From: Engelhardtia mirabilis
GTDB taxonomy: Bacteria > Planctomycetota > UBA1135 > GCA-002686595
DNA: 64,000 bases
Reading direction: 5' to 3'
NCBI GenBank assembly: GCA_007751255.1
Contig: CP036296.1
Coordinates: forward strand, 2,542,001 to 2,606,000
Below the pieces are notes generated by a model, which saw nothing but the letters and a program-made list of their open reading frames with translations, was not told the origin of the DNA and did not search any database. Both the position numbers and the translations under genes were made by a program. Below, piece after piece: positions 24,868 to 34,339 of the stretch (position 1 is the first letter of the stretch; each line of letters begins with the position of its first letter).

Positions 24868-27084
24868 TCACGGCGTCCGAATCAACAGCACGCGGTTGTC
24901 GAAGGGCATGGCCACCGGCCCCGGCAGGCCCAGGGCCGCCGCCTGCCCGCGCTCCGCCAGGACCCGCACCAGGTTCCGGTGGGTGGTGCTACCGAAGGCG
25001 ATCTACTGGTCGACCTCGGTCCGCGCCCCGGGCTCCAACAGGCGCGAGTCGACCCAGGTGCCCTGGCGCAGGAAGTAGGCCCGGTCGCCCAGGGGGATCA
25101 CGCCGGTCAGCACCACCTCGTGGGACGTGCCGTCCAGGTGGCGGTTCATGCGGTTGAGCACCGCCTGCTGGCGCATGGAGCCCGCGTTGATCGACTGGGT
25201 CACCGCCGCCCGCCCGACCCGCGCGCGCAGGGCGCGGTCGGTGAGCAGCTTCAGGGTCAGTTGCAGCCACTTCTCCTGGGGCTCGGTGGCCTGCCCGTCC
25301 AGGGTCAGGAAGGCCGTGTACTCGGTCAGGGCCCCGAAGCGCAGGCCCAGACGCAGAAGCTCGACGGCGTACTGTTGGAGCTTGGCCGGGGTGTCGCCGC
25401 CGGCCCCGGCCGAGCGGATCGTGTCGATCAAGGCGGCGTTGCGGCGGGCGGCCCACAGCTCCGGCACATAGTCGTTGCCCCCGGCCGCGCGGGCGGGCTC
25501 GAGCGTCGTCCGGAAGGTCTGCGGCTGGCCCAGGAAGTCCCCCTGGAGCTCGAGCGCGATCGGCGCCAGGCCGGAGTAGCGACCCAGGACCAGCAGTTGG
25601 TCGTCGGCGAACATATCGGGCAGGTGCTCGGGCAGGACGTGGGTCACCGCGTCGACCAGCTCGCGGCCATGCTCGTCGACGGCGCGCAGCACGGGACGCG
25701 CGAGAATCCCTCCGGTCAAGCGCTCGAGCACCTCGCCCACCGCAAGCTCGATGTCCTCCTCGGGTGCAACGAAGCGGCTGGAGGCGCCGGAGCGATTGGC
25801 CAGCCCGTCCAAGAGTGGCGCATTCAGGTCGTCGCCGACGCCGAAGGTGAACAGGCGCCGGCCCGCCGCGTTGCGCTCGTCCGCGAGGGCCAGGAGCGTG
25901 CGCTCGTCCTTGACACCCATCGTCGGTCGGCCGTCGGTCAGGAACAGCACGAGCGGCAACTTGCCCGCCGCGGCATCGGGTCGCAGGGCGTACTTCAGCG
26001 CGTCATCGATGTTGGTGCTGCCTCCGGTGCTGGCCTGGGCCAGGAAGTCGCGGGCCTCGCTCAGGTGCTTTTCGTCCGCGGCCACCGGCGCGGCGAACAG
26101 GGGCTGCACGTCGCTCGCGTAGAGGATCAGGTTGAAGGACTCGTCCGGCCGCAGGCTCTCGAGTACCTGCCGCGCCGCCTCGCGCGCCTGCTCGAACTTC
26201 TTGCCGGCCATGGAGCCGGAGGTGTCGAGCACGAAGGTCACCTCCCGTGCGCGCCCGCGCGCCGCCTTGCGGACCGCGGCCGACGGCGCGGCGATCAACG
26301 CGAAGTAGCCCCCGGCCTCGGGCTTGTCCGGCAGGGTCGGCGAGGCCACGAGCAACGTGTCGAGCATGTCGTTCGAGGCGATCGGGAACAGCACCAGGGG
26401 GCCCGGCTCCGGGTAGCGTCCAGCCGTGGAAGTCAGGCGCAGCTCGTCCAGGGCCACGCGCTCACGCTCGAGCCGGTGCGAGGGGCAGAACACGTCCGCG
26501 AGGTCCGAGTCGAGGGCCACGCGCACGTCGAAGATCCACGGCACCTCGAAGCCCTGACCTGTCTCCGAGCGCGGCAGCTCGTAGACCCGCGCCGGGCGGC
26601 CGGCGTCGGCGCTGCGATCGGGCAGGGCGTGCTCGTAGGTGATCACGATCGACTGGCTGCCCGTCGTCAACTCGAAGGGCCCCGCCTCCAGGAGCGCATG
26701 GCCCGCGAACTCCAAGGGCGCGGGCGCGGCGACGCGCTTGGCCCAATCCATGGCCGAGTCCGGCGCTGAGTCCCGCGCGATCACCCGATGCGCGAGTTCG
26801 GCGCCGTCGTCGCCGTGCACCGCAGTCGAGGTCGGCGCGGCCGGCAGCGGCATCCACAGCACCACCGCGGTGGGCTCCTGGGCCGCGGACTCGATGGCAA
26901 CCGTCAGCCGCGTGGTGGCGGAGGTCGCGCCCACGCGGCAACTGGCCGAAACGCTCGACAAGGTCGGCAGCGTGTCATGCGCGCCGATCGGAGCCACCCC
27001 GAGCTGGGGAACGATCAGGAACTGGGGCTCGGGTTGTGGCGACTGGAGCGCGAGCAGCGCGAGGGCGAGGACAGCGAGACCCAT
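24868..27084 (-). CDS. VIT and von Willebrand factor A domain protein, interrupted near the C-terminus by TAG
   Basis: The frame from ATG 27084 runs 693 codons to a TAG at 25003-25005 and then 44 more well-biased codons to a TGA at 24868-24870. It starts with a signal-like hydrophobic stretch, has a VIT domain (about 40-200) and a vWA domain (about 280-450) with an intact MIDAS starting DTSGSM (Asp287), STNID and FLTDGRP. Such proteins (inter-alpha-trypsin heavy-chain-like) mediate metal-dependent binding outside the cell. The post-TAG stretch keeps frame and codon bias (IAFGSTTHRNLVRVLAERG at its start), so the original end was very probably the TGA. One change, for example CAG to TAG, explains it; readthrough or a base-call error are alternatives. 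Confidence 0.85.
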
Positions 27085-27251
27085 GGACGAGATCCTGTGG
27101 GGGGTTGAACGGCGGGTACCGCTCGATTGTCGACCACGCTCTCATTCCCCGCGGTCACCGGCGGGTAACGGCCCTTCTCGGCCCATGCTCGGATGCCTGC
27201 GACGGCGCTGCTGCTCACGGCACCGATTGCGATCGTGACGCGGGCGATCGA

Positions 27252-28595
27252 TCAGTGGCCGGCGATCGCGCCGCTCGCCGCTGCACCGAGGGCGAAGCCG
27301 ACCGGTCCGAGCAGCCAGGCCCAGGGGCGCGTGCGCGCGAAGCTGGGCGCGTGTACGGCCAATACCGCCGCGCTGGCTACGGCAACCGCGATCTCCGTGC
27401 CCAGGGTCGCGATCGCCGCGCCCTCGTGTCCGTACATCGGCACCAGGATCCCGTTGCCGACGACGTTGAGAGCCAAGGCGCCCACGGCGATCATCAACAC
27501 GAACTTGGGCCGCCCGAGGGAGACCACCGCGGTCAAGAGCGTCGCGCCGGCGTAGACCGCCGCGGTCGCGCCCAGGAGCCACTGCAAGCTCGCCGTGGCA
27601 GCGCCGAAGGGCTCGCCGAACAGACCCTCCAGGATCGGGCGCGCCAGGGGCAGGGCCAGGCCACAGCCCAGGCCGGCGATCGCGCTCAGCGGCTGTCCCA
27701 GTCGCGCGGCCGCGACGCCCAGGTCGCCCGCCGCTCGCCGACGAGTGAGCCAGGGCAGGCCGGTCAGGGACGCGTACTGCGCCACCATGATCAGGAACGA
27801 CATGACCCGGACCGCTGCGTTGTAGCGGCCCAGCTCCACCGTGCCGTCGATGGCCCGCACGAAGACGTTGTCCACGTAGAAGTAGGCCTGCTGCGCGATC
27901 AGCGCGATGCCGAGGGGCCAGGCCTCGGCGAAGACGCCCCGCGCCGGTTGGATCGCGATGGTCGGCTTCGGCAACAGGGGCCAGGCGGCGCGGTGCAGCA
28001 ACAGGTTGGCCAGGGCCGAGCCGGCCGCGGTCGCCGCCAGGTAGGCGCCGGGGGTCTCCACGTCGAAGGCCAGCAGCGCGAACACGGCCACGAGGCGAAA
28101 GGTCGCCGCCGCCGCGCGGATCGCCACCGGGATGCCCCAGGCGAGCCTGTTCTTGAACACCGTCGCCGACAGCTCCCAGACGTGGGTGAGCGGGTAGAGG
28201 GCGGCGATGGCGATGAACTGCGCGCCGGGCTCGCCGATGGCGAAGGCGAAGGTTGTGACCGCGGCGAAGCTGACCAGGGCGATCCGCAGCCGGATCGAGC
28301 GCGCGGCCTTCAGGACCGGCGCCGTGGCCCAATTGTCCGCGGCGCTGCGACGCACCGCGACCGTGCCCGTACCGAAGTCGACCAGCGCGTCGAGCAGGGC
28401 GAAGATGGCCAGGTAGAACGTGTAGCGCCCGAAGTCCTCGCCCACGAGCGCTCGGGCCAAGAGGGCCAGGGTGACGAAGGTGCAGGCGGACCCATAAAAG
28501 CGTCCGGCCACCTGCAGGGCCGTCGCGCGCCACAGGCGAGCGGGGACCGCGTCGGTCTCGGCCGCGGACTCCGAGACTCCATGGCCCTGGGGCAT
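27252..28595 (-). CDS. Oligosaccharide flippase / polysaccharide export protein (MOP superfamily)
   Basis: A 447-residue membrane protein with 12-14 predicted helices, of the Wzx/RfbX-like MOP flippase type. After a short cytoplasmic N-terminus it opens with ALQVAGRFYGSACTFVTLALLARALVGEDFGRY, the signature first-two-helix region of this family. It should flip lipid-linked oligosaccharide units across the inner membrane. The glycosyltransferases at 14-20.6 kb could supply the substrate. The ATG at 28595 is preferred; an in-frame GTG 13 codons upstream (near 28634) is possible. The frame continues open to 29084 but loses coding character. It is divergent from the 598-aa secreted protein gene. 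Confidence 0.86.
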   Translation of the reverse strand: MPQGHGVSESAAETDAVPARLWRATALQVAGRFYGSACTFVTLALLARALVGEDFGRYTFYLAIFALLDALVDFGTGTVAVRRSAADNWATAPVLKAARSIRLRIALVSFAAVTTFAFAIGEPGAQFIAIAALYPLTHVWELSATVFKNRLAWGIPVAIRAAAATFRLVAVFALLAFDVETPGAYLAATAAGSALANLLLHRAAWPLLPKPTIAIQPARGVFAEAWPLGIALIAQQAYFYVDNVFVRAIDGTVELGRYNAAVRVMSFLIMVAQYASLTGLPWLTRRRAAGDLGVAAARLGQPLSAIAGLGCGLALPLARPILEGLFGEPFGAATASLQWLLGATAAVYAGATLLTAVVSLGRPKFVLMIAVGALALNVVGNGILVPMYGHEGAAIATLGTEIAVAVASAAVLAVHAPSFARTRPWAWLLGPVGFALGAAASGAIAGH

Positions 28596-28954
28596 CGCGG
28601 GGTCGCGCTCGATGGGGGGCGGCAGGCTCACTGCCGAGACGTTAGCGTGCGAATGTGCACGGCCGCCCCGCGAGGCTCCCAAAGGCGGTCTTGGACGAGC
28701 GACCCGACAACGGAGCGGGCACGAAGTAGGCCGCTCGCCCGCGCGGAGCGGACGAGCGGCCCGTGAAGGAGAAGGGCCGGCGACAGGCCTGACACCCTTC
28801 AACTTCGTCCTGGAGCCGTCGCCCCCCGCGTCGACCCCAGGATTCTCGTATCGGGCCTTACGCCCAGTCGCCGGGCCCGTGACCGCGGACCTGCATCTGC
28901 TGCGCCGGCGGTCGCAAGTTCGCGCGCCGCCGGCTGATAACATCCGCCGCGCCC
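28596..28954. other. Divergent promoter region without genes
   Basis: 359 bp between the starts of the flippase and the 598-aa protein genes. It holds a 9-bp inverted repeat (28729-28737 and 28753-28761, GGCCGCTCG) with a 15-nt loop and a -10-like TAACAT at 28938-28943, 11 nt before the plus-strand ATG. No RNA gene was recognised. Confidence 0.5.
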
Positions 28955-30751
28955 ATGCCGACCACCTTCTGGATGCTGCTCGCCCTGGCCACGACGCTGC
29001 CCCAGGGACCGCCGACCCCGCAGCCCGGGGGACCGACCGCACAGGTGTCGGTGTTGTGTAACGGTGCTTTCGATGAGACAGCACCCGGCGGCGATCAGCG
29101 CCTGCCCTGGTGGCGCGTCATCGCGGGCACGCCGCGCATCGAGACCGACGTGGCCGGCTCGGCCCTGGTGACCGCGGCCGGCGAGATCGTGCAGCAGCCC
29201 CTGCCGGCCATGGCCGGGGGCGAGTTGGTCATCCGCGGCCGACTGCACGGAGTCGGCACTCTGACCCTGATCGACGGCCTGGGCGGCTCGGCCAGCGAGA
29301 CCTGGGACGGACCGGGGGACGAGGGCTTCGAGTTCGAGGTGCGCGCCTCGGACCTGGCCTCCGGACTGATGCGTGCGGTCGAGCCGCGCTTCGTGCTGCA
29401 GCTCGCCGGCGGCGACCCCCTGGTGCCGGGCGGGCAGGCGCGCTGGAGCGAGCTCTCCGCCCGGGCGACCTTCCCCTGTCCGACCGAGGACGACTTGCGA
29501 TCCGAGATCCTCGGCCTACTGGAGTGGAGCTTCGACGAGCACCTCTCCCGCAGTCTCGACGACCTGGGTCCGCGGCCGACGGCCTTCGTGGCCCGCGAAT
29601 TCGACGTCGACACGGGCGAGCCCGTCGGGGCGCCCATGGGTCGCGTCACCTTCCATCCCCTCTACGGCCAACTGCTGCGCGCCTGGGCCGTGGAGCCGCG
29701 GGCCGAGTGGGGGGCGGCTCTCGAGCGCTTCGTGCGCGACTTCCTGGAGCTGGGCCTGCACCCCGAGACCGGCTTGCCGCGCTACTGGGACCCGGTGGCC
29801 GACGTGCCCCTCGACGACGCCGGGATGGAGATCCGAGTCCACATGGACTTCCTGCTCGACGTGGCGGAGCACGGCCCCGAGGATCTGCGCGCCGACTGCC
29901 TGGCCGCGGCCACGCGCATCGGCGAGCACGTGCTGCGTGCCGGCGTGCTGCCCGACGGGAGCGTGGCCGCGCGCTACGTGCCCGGCGACGGGCGCCCGAC
30001 CGGCGGCACGGTCGCGATTCGCCGGCTGGACGTGCCCTCGGTGCTGGCGCGCCTGGGCGGGATCCTGGGCGACGAGCGCTACCGGGACGTGGCGCGCGAG
30101 GCCGTGCTCGAGCTCTCCTACGACCACTACTGGCCGGGCACCTGGGACCGCATCGACCCGGGCTTCGACGACAACTACGGCCACTACGGCGAGCGCGCCC
30201 TGGTGATGTGGGAGGCCTGGCCCGACGAGCCGGCTTTCCGGCAGTTGGCCCTGTCCGGGCTCGATCACTACGCGCCCCTGTGGCGCGACGCCCTGCGCTT
30301 TGGCGGCAACATCGCGGCCGACCAGGTGCGCTGCTGGCGCATCGCCGCCGGCATCGCCGAGCTGGAGCCAGATCGCGCGGAGCTGGTGCGCGGTCTGCTG
30401 GCCGCCGCCGCCGACGTGCACCTGACCGGCCAACAGACGAACGGCGGTCCGTGGATCGACGTGACGGTGGTGAACTTCGATCCCCAACGCCTGCCGGTGG
30501 GGGACACCGCGGGCGTGCCCCAGAACCTGCTCGAGGGCCTGGGCCTGGTCTACTCCGACGAGCTCGGTCGGCGCACCGAAGCAGACCGCGCGGCTTTCAC
30601 CGGTGTTGTGCGCCAGACCCTCGCCAGCTTCGGCGGACCCCACGGCCTGATCGGCACCACCCGCCGCGCCGCCGCCGAGACGGGCAACCCCGCCCGCGGC
30701 TCCCTGCGACTGCACCCCGGCCTGCTCGCCATGCTCGAGCAGCTCGATTGA
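28955..30751 (+). CDS. Secreted protein of unknown function, alpha/alpha-toroid-like
   Basis: A 598-residue protein with a hydrophobic N-terminus (MPTTFWMLLALATTLPQG) that should be exported. Residues 30-170 look like a beta-sandwich (carbohydrate-binding-like). From 180 on the sequence is helical, with aromatic-rich loops such as YDHYWPGTWDRIDPGFDDNYGHYG and HPETGLPRYWDP, a style seen in (alpha/alpha)6-barrel glycoside hydrolases and lyases. I cannot name a family. The TGA stop overlaps a TTG start of the next gene, so the two are coupled. The last 142 codons lie in the 803-bp segment repeated at 33914. Confidence 0.75.
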   Translation: MPTTFWMLLALATTLPQGPPTPQPGGPTAQVSVLCNGAFDETAPGGDQRLPWWRVIAGTPRIETDVAGSALVTAAGEIVQQPLPAMAGGELVIRGRLHGVGTLTLIDGLGGSASETWDGPGDEGFEFEVRASDLASGLMRAVEPRFVLQLAGGDPLVPGGQARWSELSARATFPCPTEDDLRSEILGLLEWSFDEHLSRSLDDLGPRPTAFVAREFDVDTGEPVGAPMGRVTFHPLYGQLLRAWAVEPRAEWGAALERFVRDFLELGLHPETGLPRYWDPVADVPLDDAGMEIRVHMDFLLDVAEHGPEDLRADCLAAATRIGEHVLRAGVLPDGSVAARYVPGDGRPTGGTVAIRRLDVPSVLARLGGILGDERYRDVAREAVLELSYDHYWPGTWDRIDPGFDDNYGHYGERALVMWEAWPDEPAFRQLALSGLDHYAPLWRDALRFGGNIAADQVRCWRIAAGIAELEPDRAELVRGLLAAAADVHLTGQQTNGGPWIDVTVVNFDPQRLPVGDTAGVPQNLLEGLGLVYSDELGRRTEADRAAFTGVVRQTLASFGGPHGLIGTTRRAAAETGNPARGSLRLHPGLLAMLEQLD

Positions 30752-31128
30752 GCGCATCGCCCTTGTTCCAACTCGACGACCAGACCCGTCCGCCCCAAGC
30801 CGAGGCCGAAGGACCTCCCGTCGTAGAGGACGAGCACGCCCCCGCCGGCCCGATCCAGACCTTCGAAGTCCTGGTCGAGGTCGAGCGCGCGCACATGTAC
30901 TACGGCCTGCACCGACCGCCATGGAAGCGCGTCGCGCTGACGGTTCTCGGTGTCGTGCTGACCGTCGTGGGCCTACTTCTCTGGCTGACCCCGGTGCTGC
31001 CCGGCGGCTTCCTGGCCTACATCGGCATCCCCCTGCTCTTCGCCGCCTCCCCGCGCATCGAGTCGCGGATCCGGCGCTGGATCAAGCACCGCTTCCTTCG
31101 CCTGCGGGTGCGCTGGCGGCGGTGGCGG
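30326..31128 (+). repeat. 803-bp direct repeat, copy 1
   Basis: This segment covers the 3' end of the 598-aa gene and almost all of the small membrane protein gene. It recurs at 33914-34716 with three mismatches seen by eye (two in the larger gene, one just after its stop), offset exactly 3588 bp. The break points are internal to both genes. Confidence 0.95.
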
Positions 31129-31158
31129 AGCCGAGCCGGGGAACGTGCGGACACCTAG
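30748..31158 (+). CDS. Small membrane protein, PGPGW-like, copy 1 (altered C-terminus)
   Basis: A 136-residue protein if read from the TTG at 30748 that overlaps the upstream stop (TTGA). It has an acidic N-terminal 45 residues and two adjacent hydrophobic segments (VALTVLGVVLTVVGLLLWL and a second after TPVLPGG), ending in an Arg-rich tail. The layout recalls PGPGW-type small membrane proteins, of unknown function. An ATG at 30895 is an alternative start. After residue 127 (RWRRWR) the copy-1 tail reads SRAGERADT, whereas copy 2 ends after one more residue (Q). So copy 1 runs through the repeat junction into the insert and its C-terminus is chimeric. Confidence 0.65.
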   Translation: MSASPLFQLDDQTRPPQAEAEGPPVVEDEHAPAGPIQTFEVLVEVERAHMYYGLHRPPWKRVALTVLGVVLTVVGLLLWLTPVLPGGFLAYIGIPLLFAASPRIESRIRRWIKHRFLRLRVRWRRWRSRAGERADT

Positions 31159-31523
31159 GTTCGCAGAGCCTCCGAGCCGAGTGAGTCCGAATGCCGATCC
31201 TGATTCCGTCGGGTCGGGCCAGGTGCCGGCTCGACGCGCGATGAACGGTGCCGATCGAATCCAGCAGGCGGACGATCCGCCGCCTGTCGGACCGCCGTTG
31301 CGGGATGGAAGCGGAGAAGATGGTGAGGCTCCTGAGGAACTCGAATCGGAACTCGAGCGATTCCAAGGAGCACCCGACGAGCTGTACGTCGATCGTCGGA
31401 TGCTGAAGGTCCTCCCACAGGGATCCTCTGCCGCGGGTTCGGCAACCACACTTCGCAGCGCCCCTGCATCAACGAATCGACGCCTCGGAGCGGCACCAGA
31501 GTTGAAGTCGTCGGCCGCGGTCG
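31159..31523. other. Insert sequence with no supported gene
   Basis: 365 bp inside the AT-richer insert, between the chimeric end of the small membrane gene and the 3' end of the secreted-protein gene on the minus strand. Open frames here are short, lack codon bias and match nothing I recognise. CCTAGGTTC at 31154-31162 recurs in the same orientation at 33885-33893, near the other end of the insert. Confidence 0.4.
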
Positions 31524-32915
31524 TTACTCGCTTCCGCAGGGAAGCATGTCGGCGTAACTCCAGCAACTACCCGTTGTGACCGTCACCTTCTCAGACCCGG
31601 TAACCCCGCCGCTGCAGATCAGCTCGTAGATGTAGTCCGTCTCGATGGGGTAGAGGTTCTTCTGACCGCACATTCCAGGATGCTGCGCTCCGGCGGACTT
31701 GGTCACTCGCATCCGCTTGGTGAACGTCGTCTTGGTCCCGACCTTCGTCGATGCTTCGAATCCGAGCTCGAGGACCTTTTGTGTCGCTGTGGCCGAGAAC
31801 GAGTGTTGGGCAGCAGAATCCACCGTAACGCTGTAGGTCACCTCATTGTCAAACTGCATCGTGCCGTCGAGTGTTCCGCAGGGATCACAAAGGTAGGTCG
31901 CAGAGTCGATGGCCGGAGCGGTTCCGGTTCCGCAAGGTTTGGGGTCGATCGATAGGAGCTTCCACTCGCAGAAGTAGTGGTCGCCAAATGGATCGCCGAT
32001 AGACAAGTCAGTCGAAGCCCCCGGCTCGGGAACCAGCCCCACCGACGGTCCGACTGGGAAGACCTGGAATCCTCTCACCCGATCGACTTCAACAACGACC
32101 TGGTCGCCGGCTTGGGAGTAGTCCAAGCTCTGGATCGCTGCATTGTCCCAGGCCAGCGCGCCGAGGTCGAACGACAGGGCCTCGAGGTCTCCTTGACCGG
32201 TGAAGGGCTCATCCACCCGTGCGGAGCCGAGGCTGACTCGAATCGCCTGTGGGAGCCCTCCGATGTCTACTGCGAAACCGTCCTCGTCCAGCAATACCAT
32301 CCGCAATCCCGCAAGGCTCTCCTGGTAAGAGACGTCTTCGTTCGAGGTCAGGGGGTGCGAAGGCAAGAACACGTTTACGGTCGCAGAATGCGCGACAGGG
32401 GTAACTCCCAGGCGATATCTCGCGGTCCAGGTGCCCGGAGCAACTTCAACGGCGACGTTCTGTAAGAACGGTGCGCCGTCCGTGGTCTGTCCCGTGTCGT
32501 GGGAGAAGCGGAACACGCCGCCCGAAGGGCCAATGAATGGCGAGACGTACATGCTCTCCGGACACACGCGGAGCACTACGCCAGGATCGACTGCATCGAT
32601 ACAGGGAGTTGGGCCATGGACTGCGACAAGCTCCACCTTGCGAAAGTGGGGCGGGTACCCCGCCGCGACCACCTCGAAGACATGGGCGCTGGCCGCGCCC
32701 ATGCCAGCGGTGAGAACGCCCAGGCCATTGGGGCCGGTCGTCACGAGATCGTCAGTGGTCAAGTCGTGGATCAGCGCATTGGAGATCGGCGCACCGGAAT
32801 AGCCGTCAACGACATAGACGGACAGTTCTGTGCACGACTGTGAGGCGCTTGCGGGTACGAGGCTCATGCCCAGCATGAATGTCGGGATGGCGCAGGTCGG
32901 CAACGAATAATGCAT
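31524..32915 (-). CDS. Secreted protein of foreign composition, carboxypeptidase-regulatory-like N-terminus
   Basis: A 463-residue exported protein with a Sec signal (1-25, ending PASAS). Residues 28-100 resemble a carboxypeptidase regulatory/Big-like fold (VYVVDGYSGAPISNALIHD). The C-terminal third contains five cysteines and a long stretch of alternating polar and hydrophobic residues rich in Ser/Thr (QHSFSATATQKVLELGF and following), as in beta-hairpin-forming proteins. Codon and base composition are visibly less GC-rich than the flanks, which with the nearby transposase relic and flanking repeats points to horizontal acquisition. No family is recognised; a pore-forming or adhesin role is only a guess. 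Confidence 0.72.
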   Translation of the reverse strand: MHYSLPTCAIPTFMLGMSLVPASASQSCTELSVYVVDGYSGAPISNALIHDLTTDDLVTTGPNGLGVLTAGMGAASAHVFEVVAAGYPPHFRKVELVAVHGPTPCIDAVDPGVVLRVCPESMYVSPFIGPSGGVFRFSHDTGQTTDGAPFLQNVAVEVAPGTWTARYRLGVTPVAHSATVNVFLPSHPLTSNEDVSYQESLAGLRMVLLDEDGFAVDIGGLPQAIRVSLGSARVDEPFTGQGDLEALSFDLGALAWDNAAIQSLDYSQAGDQVVVEVDRVRGFQVFPVGPSVGLVPEPGASTDLSIGDPFGDHYFCEWKLLSIDPKPCGTGTAPAIDSATYLCDPCGTLDGTMQFDNEVTYSVTVDSAAQHSFSATATQKVLELGFEASTKVGTKTTFTKRMRVTKSAGAQHPGMCGQKNLYPIETDYIYELICSGGVTGSEKVTVTTGSCWSYADMLPCGSE

Positions 32916-33474
32916 GAGAAGGTCTCGTGACAGGTCTTGGCTCGCCGGAACTCTTAGTGGAAGCCGGTGGGCACGGCGCAGGTCGTTCGGGAATGTTCAG
33001 TCGGCGAGGCGCGACGGGAAGGAGCGACGGTTGCCGAGCCTCAGAACTCCCGTGGCGCGTGCGCCCCATCCTACATTTCGGGAGCCCAGGCCCAGGCCCA
33101 GGCCCAGGCCCTGGCCCTGGGCCTATCCAATGGTTTCGGTTCGGGTTAGGGCGCCCAAGAATTCGTGCTGGAGCTCTCGGTCATGCTTCTTGTGTCGTTC
33201 GGAGCTCTATTGCCTTCGCGGCCGTGATGATTCGCCTGATTGATGCTATCGAGATGAACCGTGCGCCAGGGGTACGAGATTTGATCAACCTTGACGATTC
33301 TACAAAGGCGGGCGCGCGCTGATGAACTCGAGATCGGCGTGCCAACAGCATAGAACTCGAAGGGGTTGGGGGGCTCGGATTGAGATCGTCGCAGCCGGCG
33401 TGGGCAAGGGCCACACTCGAACTGAGGCCGAACCAGATGCGAGTGGGGATTCCGGGTTGGATGTGCGCTGACGA
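32916..33474. other. Insert sequence upstream of the secreted gene, hexamer repeat, no supported gene
   Basis: About 560 bp of AT-richer sequence. The only clear structure is a CCCAGG hexamer repeated four times (33085-33108), followed by a reverse-complement-like stretch (CTGGCCCTGGG), which could form a hairpin. The minus-strand frame that continues from the transposase relic stays open to 33181 but has no conserved features past the DGLDL motif. Confidence 0.45.
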
Positions 33475-33880
33475 CATGAGATCCAGCCCGTCGAAGTAGA
33501 AGTAGATCGCATTGCGGGAGTGCACCCTCAGACAGAATCCACAGGCCATGCGCTTCACGCGTTGGAGCTTGGCGTCGACCGAGTCGGCGACGCCGTCCGC
33601 CAGCCCTAGGACGACGGCGTCGAGGATGCCGCAGAAGTGCTCGCTGGCCATCCTGGCGACAAATTCGACGTGGGGCAGCCTCGACCACCTCGCCCTGGCA
33701 AGCCAGTTGCCCAAGGCCCACTTGGTTCAGGTCTTGCTCTTGTAGGACCACAGGCCTCTCGCCGCCTCTCGGATGCTCCATGCGCGAGCGGTCTCGAGGG
33801 GCACTCTCAGCATGACCTTGAAGCTCCGGCGCGTGCTGGCGTCGAGGGTCCCGATGTTGCGGATCGAGGTGCACCTTGTG
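33475..33880 (-). pseudogene. ISL3-family transposase C-terminal relic
   Basis: Reading the minus strand in one frame gives the typical end of ISL3-type DDE transposases: LETARAWSIREAARGLW, then SRLPHVEFVARMASEHF, then DSVDAKLQRVKRMACGF and finally RNAIYFYFDGLDLM. A TGA interrupts the frame after SYKSKT (near 33740), and the N-terminal two thirds, including most DDE residues, are missing. The Asn of the usual EGLNSKIQ-like motif is replaced (SVDAKLQ). It is a decayed remnant lying just inside the right end of the insert. Family assignment is from memory of the conserved C-terminal pattern. Confidence 0.7.
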
Positions 33881-33913
33881 CCGACCTAGGTTCTGTCGCG
33901 CTCGGCCATCCAA

Positions 33914-34339
33914 GTGCGCTGCTGGCGCATCGCCGCCGGCATCGCCGAGCTGGAGCCAGATCGCGCGGAGCTGGTGCGCGGTCTGCTGGCCGCCGCCGCC
34001 GACGTGCACCTGACCGGCCAACAGACGAACGGTGGTCCGTGGATCGACGTGACGGTGGTCAACTTCGATCCCCAACGCCTGCCGGTGGGGGACACCGCGG
34101 GCGTGCCCCAGAACCTGCTCGAGGGCCTGGGCCTGGTCTACTCCGACGAGCTCGGTCGGCGCACCGAAGCAGACCGCGCGGCTTTCACCGGTGTTGTGCG
34201 CCAGACCCTCGCCAGCTTCGGCGGACCCCACGGCCTGATCGGCACCACCCGCCGCGCCGCCGCCGAGACGGGCAACCCCGCCCGCGGCTCCCTGCGACTG
34301 CACCCCGGCCTGCTCGCCATGCTCGAGCAGCTCGATTGA
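33914..34339 (+). pseudogene. 3' fragment of the 598-aa secreted-protein gene
   Basis: The last 142 codons (including the stop) of the gene at 28955-30751, duplicated without its promoter, signal peptide or first 456 codons. A GTG happens to begin the repeat, so the fragment could be translated but would lack export and most of the fold. The residue sequence is unchanged from copy 1. It probably serves only as leader sequence for the small membrane gene that follows. Confidence 0.85.

Noticed and set aside
28799-29248. Minus-strand open frame across the start of the 598-aa gene
   Set aside because: Antisense shadow; the plus-strand gene has a signal peptide and a consistent reading through 598 codons.
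31145-31579. Plus-strand open frame of 144 codons in the insert
   Set aside because: No codon bias, no motif, and it overlaps the 3' end of the secreted gene on the other strand.
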